64,000 nt of DNA, taken from the NCBI RefSeq assembly GCF_004087835.1, contig NZ_CP035119.1:868001-932000 (forward strand), read 5' to 3'. Position numbers and translations under genes: made by a program. Under the pieces are notes generated by a model, which saw only the letters and a program-made list of their open reading frames with translations, ran no database searches and was not told the origin of the DNA. Source of the DNA: Halorussus pelagicus. GTDB lineage: Archaea > Halobacteriota > Halobacteria > Halobacteriales > Haladaptataceae. Shown piece after piece: positions 51,754 through 60,576 of the stretch (position 1 is the stretch's first letter; every line of letters starts with the position of its first letter).

Positions 51754-52007
51754 TGCTACGTCCGTCTTGGGACCGCTCGCTTTTGTGGCTACCGGATACG
51801 TGACGACCTCGAAGAAGTGAATGACGGACAGAGAGTGGCGACCTCGGGTAAGTGAGCGACAGACACGGAGTGACGCAGATTTAGAAAGCCCCCCGTCGGC
51901 TCGCGGCCGGAAGACGGTCCTGCTCGCTGCGCTGTCTCCAAAAATCGGAGATTTTTGGGATGACGAGAGCGACGCTCTCGAACCACGCGGGCTGCGACTT
52001 CCGAGGT

Positions 52008-52028
52008 CTCGTTCGCTTCGCTCACGAG
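52008..52028. repeat. 21-bp dispersed word (inverse of the att-insert word)
   Basis: CTCGTTCGCTTCGCTCACGA-G here is the exact reverse complement of the words at 36292-36312 and 36423-36443. It lies in the intergenic region between the membrane protein and the HMG-CoA reductase gene, together with a hairpin CGAGAGCGACGCTCTCG (51964-51980). Confidence 0.7.
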
Positions 52029-52197
52029 ACGGTCGCTGAGACGACCACGGGCCTACAGCCCGCGACCGGACGGCCCCTTTCAGTCCACCCAAACGGTCGT
52101 CCGTCGCGCCGAGCGCGTTCCGGTGGGTTGGGGCACCGAGCGTTCGCTGGTGGAACGTCGCACCGAGCGCGTCCCCGCGGTCTGGGCGGCCGTCGCG

Positions 52198-53454
52198 CTA
52201 CCGGCCGAGGTCCTCGTGGGCGCTCGACAGGTGGCGCGAGGCCAGTGCCGCGAGCAAGGAGAGTTCGCCCGCGAGCGCGCCCACGGCGATGATTTCGGCG
52301 AGCGCGTCGGCGTTGCTTCCCGCGGGGTCGCCGCCGCCGCGGAGACCGAGAACGTCGAGCGCTTCCGACTGGGTCTGAAGCTTCGTACCGCCGCCGACCG
52401 TGCCGACCTCCAGACTGGCGAGGCTGACGCTGGCGTACAGCGCGTCCTCGCGCGCCTCGACGGTGGTGATGGCGTTGGCCCCCTCCACAACCTGCGCGGC
52501 GTCCTGTCCGGTGGCGAGGAACGCCGCGGCGACGACGTTCGCGGCGTGAGCGTTGAACCCGAGACTCCCGGCCTTCGCGCTCCCGACCAGATTCTTCCGG
52601 GTGTTGGCCTCCTCGATTGCCTCCGGCGTGGTGTGGAGGCGCTGTTCGACGGTCTCGCGCGGGATTTTCACGTCCGCAGTGACGCTCCGACCGCGGCCCT
52701 CGACGGCGTTGATGGCGGCAGGCTTCTTGTCCGAGCAGAGGTTGCCCGAGAGCGCGACGAGCAAGGCGGGCGTCTCGCTTTCCACGACCTCCGCGGCCTC
52801 GCGCGTGGCGATGGTGGCCATGTTCATCCCCATCGCGTCCTTGGTGTCGTAGACGAACCGCAGGTAGACCGAGTCGCCGACGACGTAGGGGTCCACGTCG
52901 AGGAGTTCGCCGTGGCTCGTGGTCGATTCGGCGGCCTCCCGGAGTCGGTCAGCGTTCTCGCCGACCCACGAGACGACCTGCTCGGCCTCGGCGATTCCCG
53001 CGACGCGGAAAACGGGCGCGCGGGTCATGCCCGAGTCGGTAACGCGGGCGTCCGAACCGCCAGCGGTTGCGATGACCGATAGCCCGCGGTTAACGCTCGC
53101 CAGTAGCGCGCCCTCCGTCGTAGCGAGAGGCAGGTAATACTCGCCGTCGGCCGCGCCGCCCGCGACCTGCACCGGGCCGACGACGCCCATCGGAATCTGG
53201 GCCGCGCCGACCATGTTCTCGACGTTCGCGTCGGCGGCCTGCTCGGCGTTGAGCGCGTAGTCGCCGACGGTGTCGAGGTCGGCGTCGGTCTCGGCTTCCA
53301 GTAGGCGTCGCCGGGCCGTCGCGGCGGTCTCGGCATCGGCGTGGTCGTCAAGTTCGTGGAGTCGCAGTTCGCCCTCGCGCACGCGCTCGGCCAGCGCGTC
53401 GGGGTCGCTCGCGGCGGTGGCGTCCGAATCGCTCCCGGCGGAGTCGTCGGTCAT
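52198..53454 (-). CDS. hmgA: HMG-CoA reductase (NADPH), class I
   Basis: Reduces HMG-CoA to mevalonate, the key step of isoprenoid lipid synthesis in archaea. 418 residues from ATG 53454 (MTDDSAGSDSD). Signatures: ENMVGAAQIPMGVVGPVQVA, TTEGALLASVNRGLSVIATA, DAMGMNMATIATREAAEVVE, SGNLCSDKKPAAINAVEGRG, and GTVGGGTKLQTQSEALDVLG. The catalytic Glu, Lys, Asp and a C-terminal His (ALASRHLSSAHEDLGR) are present. An acidic N-terminal tail is haloarchaeal. ATG at 53493 would add a basic 13-residue stretch. Confidence 0.97.
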   Translation of the reverse strand: MTDDSAGSDSDATAASDPDALAERVREGELRLHELDDHADAETAATARRRLLEAETDADLDTVGDYALNAEQAADANVENMVGAAQIPMGVVGPVQVAGGAADGEYYLPLATTEGALLASVNRGLSVIATAGGSDARVTDSGMTRAPVFRVAGIAEAEQVVSWVGENADRLREAAESTTSHGELLDVDPYVVGDSVYLRFVYDTKDAMGMNMATIATREAAEVVESETPALLVALSGNLCSDKKPAAINAVEGRGRSVTADVKIPRETVEQRLHTTPEAIEEANTRKNLVGSAKAGSLGFNAHAANVVAAAFLATGQDAAQVVEGANAITTVEAREDALYASVSLASLEVGTVGGGTKLQTQSEALDVLGLRGGGDPAGSNADALAEIIAVGALAGELSLLAALASRHLSSAHEDLGR

Positions 53455-53624
53455 GTCCGGGCGATGGCGGGCGCGGCCCCTAACAGTTCTCATTCGGGCC
53501 GGGAACGCGAGGCCGATTCGTTTCTATCCCTGCTGTCCTCCCCACCTCGCGCCCCACCACCGCGGGACCGTTTGGGACGATGGTACGTCGGCGTCGCAAA
53601 ATTGTTTTCTCCGAAATACCGCCT

Positions 53625-54155
53625 TCAGAGCAACCGGTAGCGGCCGCGACTCTCGCTGACCTCACCGCGCCGCACCAACTTCTCCAGCGCGTCGCGGACG
53701 TAGTCTGCGGGAACACCCTCTTCGCTCGCGTAGGTGACGACCTCCTCGTCGGTCGGCCGGTCGAGTTCTCGCAGAGCCGCCAGCACGGTCTCCTTCCGGG
53801 AGGTCCCGCGCGTGCTGGCCGACCGATTCTCGACGCGGTCGGCGGCCGCCTGCACCTCGTCGGTGTCGATGCCCGACGCTTCGAGGAACTCCTCGTCGGA
53901 GACGCCCGCATCATCGACTCGGGACTCCATCTCCGTGAACGAGTCCAACTCCGCGAACGCCTCGCCCTCGCCTTGCCGGTTGGCGAGCATCGACGACCGG
54001 ACTTCGCGGGCGTGGTCCTCGTCGTCGGTCTCCACGAATTTCTTCAACTTCTCGAACTTCCGGCGCTTGCCACACCGGGGGCACTTGGTGGTCTCCGGGC
54101 GTCCCTCGACGATTTTGAGCGCCTGACAGTTGCTACACCCTACGACGGCGTACAT
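53625..54155 (-). CDS. DUF5817-type zinc-ribbon protein with C-terminal winged-helix-like part
   Basis: A 176-residue protein. N-terminal zinc ribbon: MYAVVGCSNCQALKIVEG and TTKCPRCGKRRKFEKLKKF (two CxxC). An acidic helical middle follows (EDHAREVRSSMLANRQGEGE). The C terminus resembles a winged helix: KETVLAALRELDRPTDEEVV, TYASEEGVPADYVRDALEKL, VRRGEVSESRGRYRLL. Known haloarchaeal proteins of this kind are thought to regulate transcription or bind RNA; the target is unknown. ATG 54155 fits the protein start MYAVVGC. Confidence 0.85.
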   Translation of the reverse strand: MYAVVGCSNCQALKIVEGRPETTKCPRCGKRRKFEKLKKFVETDDEDHAREVRSSMLANRQGEGEAFAELDSFTEMESRVDDAGVSDEEFLEASGIDTDEVQAAADRVENRSASTRGTSRKETVLAALRELDRPTDEEVVTYASEEGVPADYVRDALEKLVRRGEVSESRGRYRLL

Positions 54156-54277
54156 GGTCAGTGGTCGGGCTTTTTCGGACGTGAATGTTCGGTCTGGGAA
54201 CGGTTCGGTCGCTGTGTGGTGGTCATTCGTTTTCTCCCGGCGCGCGCTGGCGTCGTGAACGGACGTGAACGACGGCT

Positions 54278-54451
54278 CGGAAGACGCGGGTTGTCTTCCG
54301 GCGCGGCGCGACTGTGCCGCCCCCTTCCGCGCGAGGGACGAACGACTGAGCGGAGCGACGGAGTGAGGAGGTTGGGGAGGCGTGAGGCCCGTGCGGGGCG
54401 GTGCGGTCACGGTGCTGTGCAGTATGATTAGCTCAAGCCTGAAGCTAGCTA
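54278..54451. repeat. Dispersed intergenic repeat, copy 2
   Basis: A hairpin, CGGAAGAC (54278-54285) and GTCTTCCG (54293-54300), is followed by CCGCGCGAGGGACGAACGA (54327 on), GGTTGGGGAGGCGTGAGGC, a GCGGT-rich part and GCTCAAGCCTGAAGCTAGCT (to 54451). Order and sequence match 44804-44936. The hairpin sequence differs but its place is kept. No gene is seen in 54156-54602. Confidence 0.65.
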
Positions 54452-54602
54452 CTCGCCTCTCTGCACTTCCGGCGTCGTCCGCTTGACGTAACCCATGTCC
54501 GCGACCCTCCAAGTTCCCCGACGCCGCCACATACCCATTCCCCAGCCCACGTTTCCCGTAGTCGAACCTTTAGGTGCCCGGCCGTCCTCGATACAGCTAA
54601 CC

Positions 54603-54941
54603 ATGGAAATCGTACCCAAAGACGCCGAAGCGTCCACCGAGGCCGTCGAAGGCGTCCACCTCTCGCTGCTCGCCGGTGCCGACGAGATGAACGTCCAGCA
54701 CTTCGACATCGAACCCGGCGCGGAAGTGCCCGAACACAGCCACGACAACGAACAGACCGGCTACATCACGCGGGGGACGCTAACTTTTCTCGTGGACGGC
54801 GAGGAACGCGACGTGAGTGCAGGCGACTCCTACGCCATCCCCGGCGGCGAACCCCACGCCGCCGAGAACCGCGGCGACGTGCCCGTCGAGGGCGTGGACA
54901 TCTTCAGCCCACCGCGAGAGAACCCCGACTGGAAGGACTGA
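54603..54941 (+). CDS. Cupin-domain protein
   Basis: A 112-residue single cupin. Motif 1: EVPEHSHDNEQTGYITRG (metal His, His, Glu-like Gln). Motif 2: VSAGDSYAIPGGEPHAAENR. Small stand-alone cupins bind a metal and a small molecule and often act in sensing or isomerisation. Start ATG 54603 gives MEIVPKDAEAST. Ligand unknown. Confidence 0.88.
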   Translation: MEIVPKDAEASTEAVEGVHLSLLAGADEMNVQHFDIEPGAEVPEHSHDNEQTGYITRGTLTFLVDGEERDVSAGDSYAIPGGEPHAAENRGDVPVEGVDIFSPPRENPDWKD

Positions 54942-55138
54942 ATAGCGACTTTTCGCAGGGATTCTGCTCGGCGGGTAGCCTCGGAGTGAAACGCGGAGTC
55001 GGAGCGAGCGACTGCCGACGCCGAGGAGTCACCGCAACTGCGCCGCAACTGCACCGCAACCGTACCGCAACTTCGCCCCAACCGCACCGCAATCATACCA
55101 CACCACAACCGCACCCGCGCCGCGAACCTCCGAAACAC

Positions 55139-55735
55139 TCAGTAGCGCGCGAATCCCTCGGTGTCGAGGTAGTTGTGCGCCACCGTAATCGCGTGGTCGG
55201 CGTGGAGCAGTTCCGGGCCGAGTCGCACGCGGCGGTCGGCGGCGTCCGCGAGCAGGTCGGCCTCCTTGGACTCGAAATCGTGGTGGTCCGAGAGGACGAA
55301 GACGGGGTTCTCTGGCGGCGCTACGTCCACCACCGGGTCGCCGTCCTCGTGGAGTTCGACCACGGTTCCCTTTCGCGCCGCCTCCTCCAGCACCGGTTCG
55401 AAGCCGCGCTTGGAGATGTGGACGCCGGGCGAACTCTCGGTCTCCATGTGGCCGATGGCCTCGCCTTTCTCTTCGAGCGCGTTGCGAATCAGGGCGGCCG
55501 TGCTTCGCTCGTCGGGATTGAGTCGCCGGAGGTCCGACCCCTCGAACCGGACCGTCACTTCGTCTTGCAGAACGAGGTGGACCTCCACGTCCTCCCGAAT
55601 CGCGTGCGAGAGGAAGAAGGCGGAGTTGACGCACCGACACAGCACGTCGAGGCGGCCCGCGCCGCCCGCGAGGTCGTCGAGCGAGAAGTCGGGCGTCGTC
55701 GGGGCGTCGTGACCGAGGACGATGAACTGGCGCAT
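55139..55735 (-). CDS. trmY: tRNA (pseudouridine-54-N1)-methyltransferase
   Basis: A 198-residue SPOUT methyltransferase of archaea that makes m1-pseudouridine at tRNA position 54. [20 protein letters not shown] starts the family; [40 protein letters not shown], and the knot region [40 protein letters not shown] follow. The C-terminal knot binds S-adenosylmethionine. Confidence 0.95.
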   Translation of the reverse strand: MRQFIVLGHDAPTTPDFSLDDLAGGAGRLDVLCRCVNSAFFLSHAIREDVEVHLVLQDEVTVRFEGSDLRRLNPDERSTAALIRNALEEKGEAIGHMETESSPGVHISKRGFEPVLEEAARKGTVVELHEDGDPVVDVAPPENPVFVLSDHHDFESKEADLLADAADRRVRLGPELLHADHAITVAHNYLDTEGFARY

Positions 55736-55780
55736 GGCAGGGGGTTGTCGGGCGAGGATAATACGCGCGTCGGAAGGGAA

Positions 55781-56011
55781 TTACTTGCTGTCTGTTTCTT
55801 CGTATCTCACTTGAGGTTCGAAGTCCTGCAATTCCATCACAGATACCGACTCGAACTCCTCGCTTGCGGCCGAACGAAGTGCTTCGAGTGGGTCGTCGGG
55901 TATCTGAACGAGTTTGAAATCTTCTCGAAGTTCCACCAGTCGATACTTATTGTGGACCGAACGCTCGTCGGCCGGACCGGGGATTTTCTCCAGCGAATCA
56001 TCCTCGCTCAT
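55781..56011 (-). CDS. Small acidic hypothetical protein
   Basis: A 76-residue protein: MSEDDSLEKIPGPADERSVH, NKYRLVELREDFKLVQIPDD, PLEALRSAASEEFESVSVME. Mixed helix and strand; no motif. Codon use resembles neighbours. Unknown function; precedes cetZ in the divergent direction. Confidence 0.6.
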   Translation of the reverse strand: MSEDDSLEKIPGPADERSVHNKYRLVELREDFKLVQIPDDPLEALRSAASEEFESVSVMELQDFEPQVRYEETDSK

Positions 56012-56313
56012 ATTATAGCTCCACCTGACGCCGCTACAAATACTTTCCGACTATTTAGACTATCTCCTATTAGCGAGGATGTATCTGCCCTTGACTAACC
56101 GAAGAAACAGCATGTCAGGCGTCGCTTACGGCGGTCGAGCGACCGAACCGAACACTGCCCCGAGACCGTATGGCACCGCCTGAAACCCCGTGTGCCGCCG
56201 TATAACTATGGGTAAGACCGCCGACCTGACGAAGTACAGCCGATAAGCCCGCCGCGACTCGCGGTCAGTCGTCGGGTAACTCGCGGACATCGGCGTTAGG
56301 GAGGCACCAAAAC

Positions 56314-57477
56314 ATGAAGCTCGCAATGATCGGCTTCGGGCAGGCAGGAAGCAAGATAGTGGACAAGTTCGTCGAATACGACCGGGAGACGGGGAGCGGG
56401 GTCGTCAGGTCGGCCATCGCGGTCAACACCGCGAAGGCGGACCTCGCGGGACTCGAACACGTCCCCGAGCGAAACCGCATCCTCATCGGACAGGCCCGCG
56501 TGAAGGGCCACGGCGTCGGCGCGGACAACGAGTTGGGCGCGGAAATCGCCGAGGCGGACATCGACGAGATTCAGGGCGCACTAGACGACGTGGCGGTACA
56601 CGAAATCGACGCGTTCCTCGTCGTCGCGGGGATGGGCGGCGGAACCGGATCGGGCGGCGCGCCCGTCCTCGCTCGCCACCTCAAGCGCATCTACACCGAA
56701 CCCGTCTACGGACTGGGCATCCTGCCCGCCGAGGACGAGGGCGGCATCTACACGCTGAACGCCGCGCGGTCGTTCAAGACCTTCGTGGATGAGGTGGACA
56801 ACCTGCTCGTGTTCGACAACGACGCGTGGCGCGAGACCGGCGAGTCGGTCCGCGGCGGGTACGACCGCATCAACGAGGAAATCGTCCGGCGGTTCGGCAT
56901 CCTCTTCTCGGCGGGCGAGGTACGGGAGGGCCAAGCCGTCGCCGAGAGTGTCGTGGACTCCAGCGAAATCATCAACACGCTCTCCTCTGGCGGCATCTCG
57001 ACGGTCGGCTACGCCACCGAGCAGGTCGAGACGGCGGGCGGCGGCCTACTCGGGCGGTTCTCCGAGGACGACCTTGACGCGACCGAGACGACCAACCGCA
57101 TCACCAGCCTCGTCCGGAAGGCGGCGCTCGGGCGACTCACCCTGCCCTGCGAGGTCCGAAGCACGGACCGCTCGCTGGTCGTCGTGAGCGGACCCCAAGA
57201 CCACCTCAACCGGAAGGGCATCGAGCGCGGCCGCCAGTGGCTGGAGAACGAAACCGCGAGCATGGAGGTCCGGGGCGGCGACTACCCCGTCGCCGACACT
57301 GACCGCGTCGGGGCGGTCACGCTCCTTTCGGGCGTCACGGACGTGCCGCGAGTCGAGGCGTTGCAGGACGTTGCCGTCGAGACGCAGGACAACATCGACG
57401 ATATCGACGCCGAGCGCGACGAGAATCTGGAGAGTCTGGTCCGAGACGACAGCGACGAACTGGAAGCGTTGTTCTGA
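56314..57477 (+). CDS. cetZ: CetZ tubulin-like cytoskeletal protein
   Basis: A 387-residue GTPase of the archaeal CetZ family, which controls cell shape and surface structures. It has the N-terminal MKLAMIGFGQAGSKIVDKFV and the tubulin/FtsZ signature VAGMGGGTGSGGAPVLARHL; NTAKADLAGLEHVPERNRIL and NAARSFKTFVDEVDNLLVFD are family blocks. The C-terminal domain ends with an acidic tail (DDSDELEALF). Which of the several CetZ paralogs it is cannot be told here. A gap of about 300 bp before it contains no other gene. Confidence 0.95.
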   Translation: MKLAMIGFGQAGSKIVDKFVEYDRETGSGVVRSAIAVNTAKADLAGLEHVPERNRILIGQARVKGHGVGADNELGAEIAEADIDEIQGALDDVAVHEIDAFLVVAGMGGGTGSGGAPVLARHLKRIYTEPVYGLGILPAEDEGGIYTLNAARSFKTFVDEVDNLLVFDNDAWRETGESVRGGYDRINEEIVRRFGILFSAGEVREGQAVAESVVDSSEIINTLSSGGISTVGYATEQVETAGGGLLGRFSEDDLDATETTNRITSLVRKAALGRLTLPCEVRSTDRSLVVVSGPQDHLNRKGIERGRQWLENETASMEVRGGDYPVADTDRVGAVTLLSGVTDVPRVEALQDVAVETQDNIDDIDAERDENLESLVRDDSDELEALF

Positions 57478-57534
57478 GGTCCCAGCGAAAGAAAAATCCG
57501 CTCGATTGGTTTGGGTTAGAAGTCAATACTTTTT

Positions 57535-57765
57535 TCACCAGTTTTGCCGCCGTGAATATTCCAAATAGCTCTCGTAACTCTTCGTCCTTGTCGTCGGAAT
57601 CGCTTCGGTTTCTTCGTCGGAGAACTGTCCCGCGAAGTCTTGAGTCGGACGTTCCGTCGCTAACCGTTTGACGGTCTCAGAAAGCGTTTCGTCGTTGAGG
57701 TTTTGGCTCTGAAGTTTCTCGTAGGCGGCTTCGGCAAGTTGGACGGTCTCGTAGTCGGTCCGCAT
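57535..57765 (-). CDS. VapB-like antitoxin (DUF217 type)
   Basis: A 76-residue protein: TVQLAEAAYEKLQSQNLNDE, TLSETVKRLATERPTQDFAG, then a C terminus with ESYLEYSRRQNW. The N-terminal part matches archaeal VapB/DUF217 antitoxins, which bind DNA and a PIN-domain toxin. No VapC (PIN) gene is next to it on either strand, so it is an orphan here or regulates something else. Confidence 0.7.
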   Translation of the reverse strand: MRTDYETVQLAEAAYEKLQSQNLNDETLSETVKRLATERPTQDFAGQFSDEETEAIPTTRTKSYESYLEYSRRQNW

Positions 57766-57886
57766 ATGCCCATAGACGGGGGTAACGGTAAACCAGCACC
57801 GTTGAGACGGCGAGCTGCGGTCGAAAAAAACAACAGAATATCAGTGACCGATATCTATGAAATTCGCGGTGGAGGGGACGAACGGC

Positions 57887-58051
57887 CTACCAGACACGAG
57901 CGGCGGGCGTGCCACATTCCACACAGACGACCGCAGCGTCGCCCTTGAACTCCTCGCGGACCAACGTGCCCGTCGCGCACCAACTACAGTCGTCGCCGAC
58001 GAGCGCACCGAGGACCGCATCCGACGCGTCTTGCGAAGTTACCTGTGGCAT
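57887..58051 (-). CDS. 54-residue zinc-finger microprotein
   Basis: MPQVTSQDASDAVLGALVGD, then DCSWCATGTLVREEFKGDAA and VVCVECGTPAARVW. Two CxxC pairs (C22/C25 and C43/C46) form one zinc site. It belongs to the common class of haloarchaeal CPxCG-like microproteins. ATG 58051 (MPQVTS) is preferred over 58087. Function unknown. Confidence 0.7.
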   Translation of the reverse strand: MPQVTSQDASDAVLGALVGDDCSWCATGTLVREEFKGDAAVVCVECGTPAARVW

Positions 58052-58237
58052 TGTTCGGAACAGAACGACCGTGGTATATGAAAGCACCGAAAATGCTACA
58101 AAAGTTGATACGCCGTCAGGGTCGCTGCCTCAGCGGGGTTTCAGTTGTGCTCGCCGACGAGTTCTGCCGCGGTGTCGAGGTCGTGGGCGCGTTGGTGTTC
58201 ACGGACTCGGAGTTTTTAGCTGGATATAGGCGTTAAG

Positions 58238-58282
58238 CCCCACCCCCAACAGAGCGACCGAGGGGAGCGGAGTAGGGTGGGG
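58238..58282. other. IS200/IS605-like end hairpin
   Basis: CCCCACCC (58238-58245) and GGGTGGGG (58275-58282) form an 8-bp stem with a 29-nt loop. The sequence AAGCCCCACCC...GAGTAGGGTGGGGA resembles the subterminal hairpins of haloarchaeal IS200/IS605 elements, but no tnpA or tnpB reading frame is left beside it. The stretch 58088-58391 holds no other gene; an AT-rich block at 58300-58340 precedes the epimerase. Confidence 0.4.
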
Positions 58283-58391
58283 ATACAGCGCCCATATCTA
58301 GCCAAAATAACAGTTAAGTAGAATATACGTAAACGAAACGTGGGGTTACGTCCAATGGCTTTTTGAGAACCGGTGTTGCCCGGTACTTCTA

Positions 58392-59378
58392 ATGCGAATA
58401 CTCGTTACCGGCGGTGCGGGGTTCATCGGCGGCCACCTCGCTGAGGGGTTCGCCCGCGACGGCCACGATGTGGTCGCGCTCGATAATTTCGACCCGTTCT
58501 ACGACACGGGCATCAAGGAACACAACGTCGAGGCGGCCCGCGAAGCGGCCGCCGAGAGCAACGGGTCGTACGAACTGGTCAGGGGAGACATCCGCGACGA
58601 GGAAGTCGTGGACGAACAAGTCGGCGACGCCGACGTAATCTTCCATCAGGCCGCGCAGGCGGGCGTCCGGACTAGCGTCGAGGAACCCCAGAAGGTCAAC
58701 GACATCAACGTCTCAGGCACGCTCAACGTGTTGGAGGCCGCGCGGAACTCTGCAACCGAGCGCGTCGTCGTGGCCAGTTCCTCGTCGGTGTACGGCAAGC
58801 CCGAGTATCTGCCCTACGACGAGGAGCACCCGAACACGCCGGTCAGTCCCTACGGCGCGTCGAAGGTGGCACAGGAACACTACACCCGCGTCTACAACGA
58901 GGTGTACGGACTCCCGACCGTCTCGCTCCGGTACTTCACGGTCTACGGCCCGCGGATGCGGCCGAACATGGCCATCAGCAACTTCGTCTCGCGGTGTATG
59001 AACGGCGAACCGCCGGTCATCTACGGCGACGGCACCCAGACGCGGGACTTCACCTACGTCGGCGACGTGGTCGAGGCGAACCGGACCCTCTTGGAGACCG
59101 ACGCCGCCGACGGCGAAGCGATGAACGTCGGGAGTACGGACAACATCGAGATTCGCGTGCTAGCCGAGGAGATTCGGGACCAACTCGCGCCCGAACTGGA
59201 GTTGGAGTACGGCGAGCGCAACGACGCCGACGCCGAACACACCCACGCTGACATCTCGAAGGCCAGCGAGCGAATCGGCTACGAACCGACGACGACCATC
59301 CGGGAGGGCGTCGAGCAGTTCACCGAGTGGTACCGAGCGAACCGAGACTGGTACGAACAGCTCTCATTAGGGTCCTAA
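58392..59378 (+). CDS. NAD-dependent sugar-nucleotide epimerase/dehydratase
   Basis: A 328-residue extended SDR. NAD site MRILVTGGAGFIGGHLAEGF; VALDNFDPFYDTGIKEHNVE; catalytic Ser-Tyr-Lys in VVASSSSVYGKPEYLPYDEE and VSPYGASKVAQEHYTRVYNE; substrate part RYFTVYGPRMRPNMAISNFV and QTRDFTYVGDVVEANRTLLE. It resembles UDP-glucose or UDP-glucuronate 4-epimerases. It lies upstream of an oligosaccharyltransferase gene, so a product for surface glycan assembly is likely. Confidence 0.92.
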   Translation: MRILVTGGAGFIGGHLAEGFARDGHDVVALDNFDPFYDTGIKEHNVEAAREAAAESNGSYELVRGDIRDEEVVDEQVGDADVIFHQAAQAGVRTSVEEPQKVNDINVSGTLNVLEAARNSATERVVVASSSSVYGKPEYLPYDEEHPNTPVSPYGASKVAQEHYTRVYNEVYGLPTVSLRYFTVYGPRMRPNMAISNFVSRCMNGEPPVIYGDGTQTRDFTYVGDVVEANRTLLETDAADGEAMNVGSTDNIEIRVLAEEIRDQLAPELELEYGERNDADAEHTHADISKASERIGYEPTTTIREGVEQFTEWYRANRDWYEQLSLGS

Positions 59379-59556
59379 TACATTACCCGTTACGCTGATC
59401 CAATACCTATTTAAAATATTACAAAATAACATATTTATATTTTTATTTATAGATAATATGATTATTCTTGTCGCGCTAGCGACGGTGGTCTCGGCCCGCC
59501 CTGCTATGCGAGCCAGCAGGTGAACCACGACGCCGAATTGACTGCGCGAACGGAGG

Positions 59557-59880
59557 ATGAATATGGATCTCGATAGCGAGACGCTTCACCGCCTCGGCGG
59601 CGTCACGGGCATCGGCTGGACGACCCCAGTACTGGGCTACGTGAGTGTCTTCGTCGGGTACGGGGTAGGTATCTCTCAAAGTTGGCTACCGATCCACAGT
59701 CGTCTCTGTACGCTGGCGGTGTCCTATTCCCCGCAACGCTCGGACTCGACCAGTTCACTCAGCGGTTGGACCCAGAGTCGGCGTCTCGGGAATAATTTCG
59801 GACTCCGGTCGGTATTTACGGACTGTTTCTACACCCCGTTGAGTTCGTGTATTTGACCGCAAGATGTTCGCAAGGTTCCC
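59557..59880 (+). pseudogene. Broken membrane-protein gene
   Basis: From ATG 59563 the frame reads MDLDSETLHRLGGVTGIGWT and LGYVSVFVGYGVGISQS; about 59710 the protein-like text moves to another frame (GGVLFPATLGLDQFTQRLDP) and meets TAA near 59791, beyond which the text continues (FRTPVGIYGLFLHPVEFVYL). A frameshift plus a stop thus split a small membrane protein that I do not recognise. It shares the decayed stretch between the epimerase and the oligosaccharyltransferase. Confidence 0.5.
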
Positions 59881-60056
59881 AAATGGAGGCCTACAAATCG
59901 GCTGTTTCCCCGGAATTTACGCTGTATGAGTAGGTGTAGACCGCTGTTTTTGCATTAGATCTTGTAGGGTTCCGGGGACCGTGTTCAGTTAACGATGAGG
60001 CAGTCGTGATTCGGTTGTTTCATGACCAAAACAACTGCCCCAGTCGTTCTAGTCCG

Positions 60057-60468
60057 TGTATTGACTTGGCATTTGTGGAGTGAGAGCGGACACCCGGCCT
60101 GCGATTGAAGTAGCTATCCGTCTCTATTTGGCGGGACTTTCACTTTCGAATACCAAACAAGAACTTGAGAAGTTGGGTGTCGGACGGAGTCGCACTGCCA
60201 TCAACAATTGAGTACAGAAAGCCGATGTACAGCCGACCAGCGACACTGTACCGAATCAGATCGCAGTGGACGAGACGGTGATTCGGGTCAATGCTGAGCG
60301 GTGCTTGCTGTACGCCGCAATCAATCCTGCGACGAACGAATTTCGTCTTTCCGCGAGGTAAAGCGGCGAGCTTCTTTGTCTTCGAATGCATTCCGCAACG
60401 ACGAGCTAGAAACAGCAGAATCATGGTTGCAAGCCTTCGCCGTCTGGCGCAATTCATTCCAAACTTAA
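60057..60468 (+). pseudogene. IS6-family transposase remnant
   Basis: The text CIDLAFVE, then a stop, then in another frame PAIEVAIRLYLAGLSLSNTK and ELEKLGVGRSRTAINN-stop-VQKADVQP (TGA for the usual Trp of NWVQKAD) and QIAVDETVIRVNAERCLLYA (first catalytic Asp) match haloarchaeal IS6-type transposases. After NPATNEF about 100 residues are missing; the end FREVKRRASLSSN and AESWLQAFAVWRNS is kept to TAA 60466-60468. Terminal repeats were not found. It is dead. Confidence 0.8.
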
Positions 60469-60576
60469 AATATACGAAAGTAGAGGTTTACTGTGGACTC
60501 TGAAGAAATTCTTATTCATAGATGTTCGTCAGCGAGTGTCGCAGGGTTTATGCGCCAGTCCCGTTATTTCGCCACC

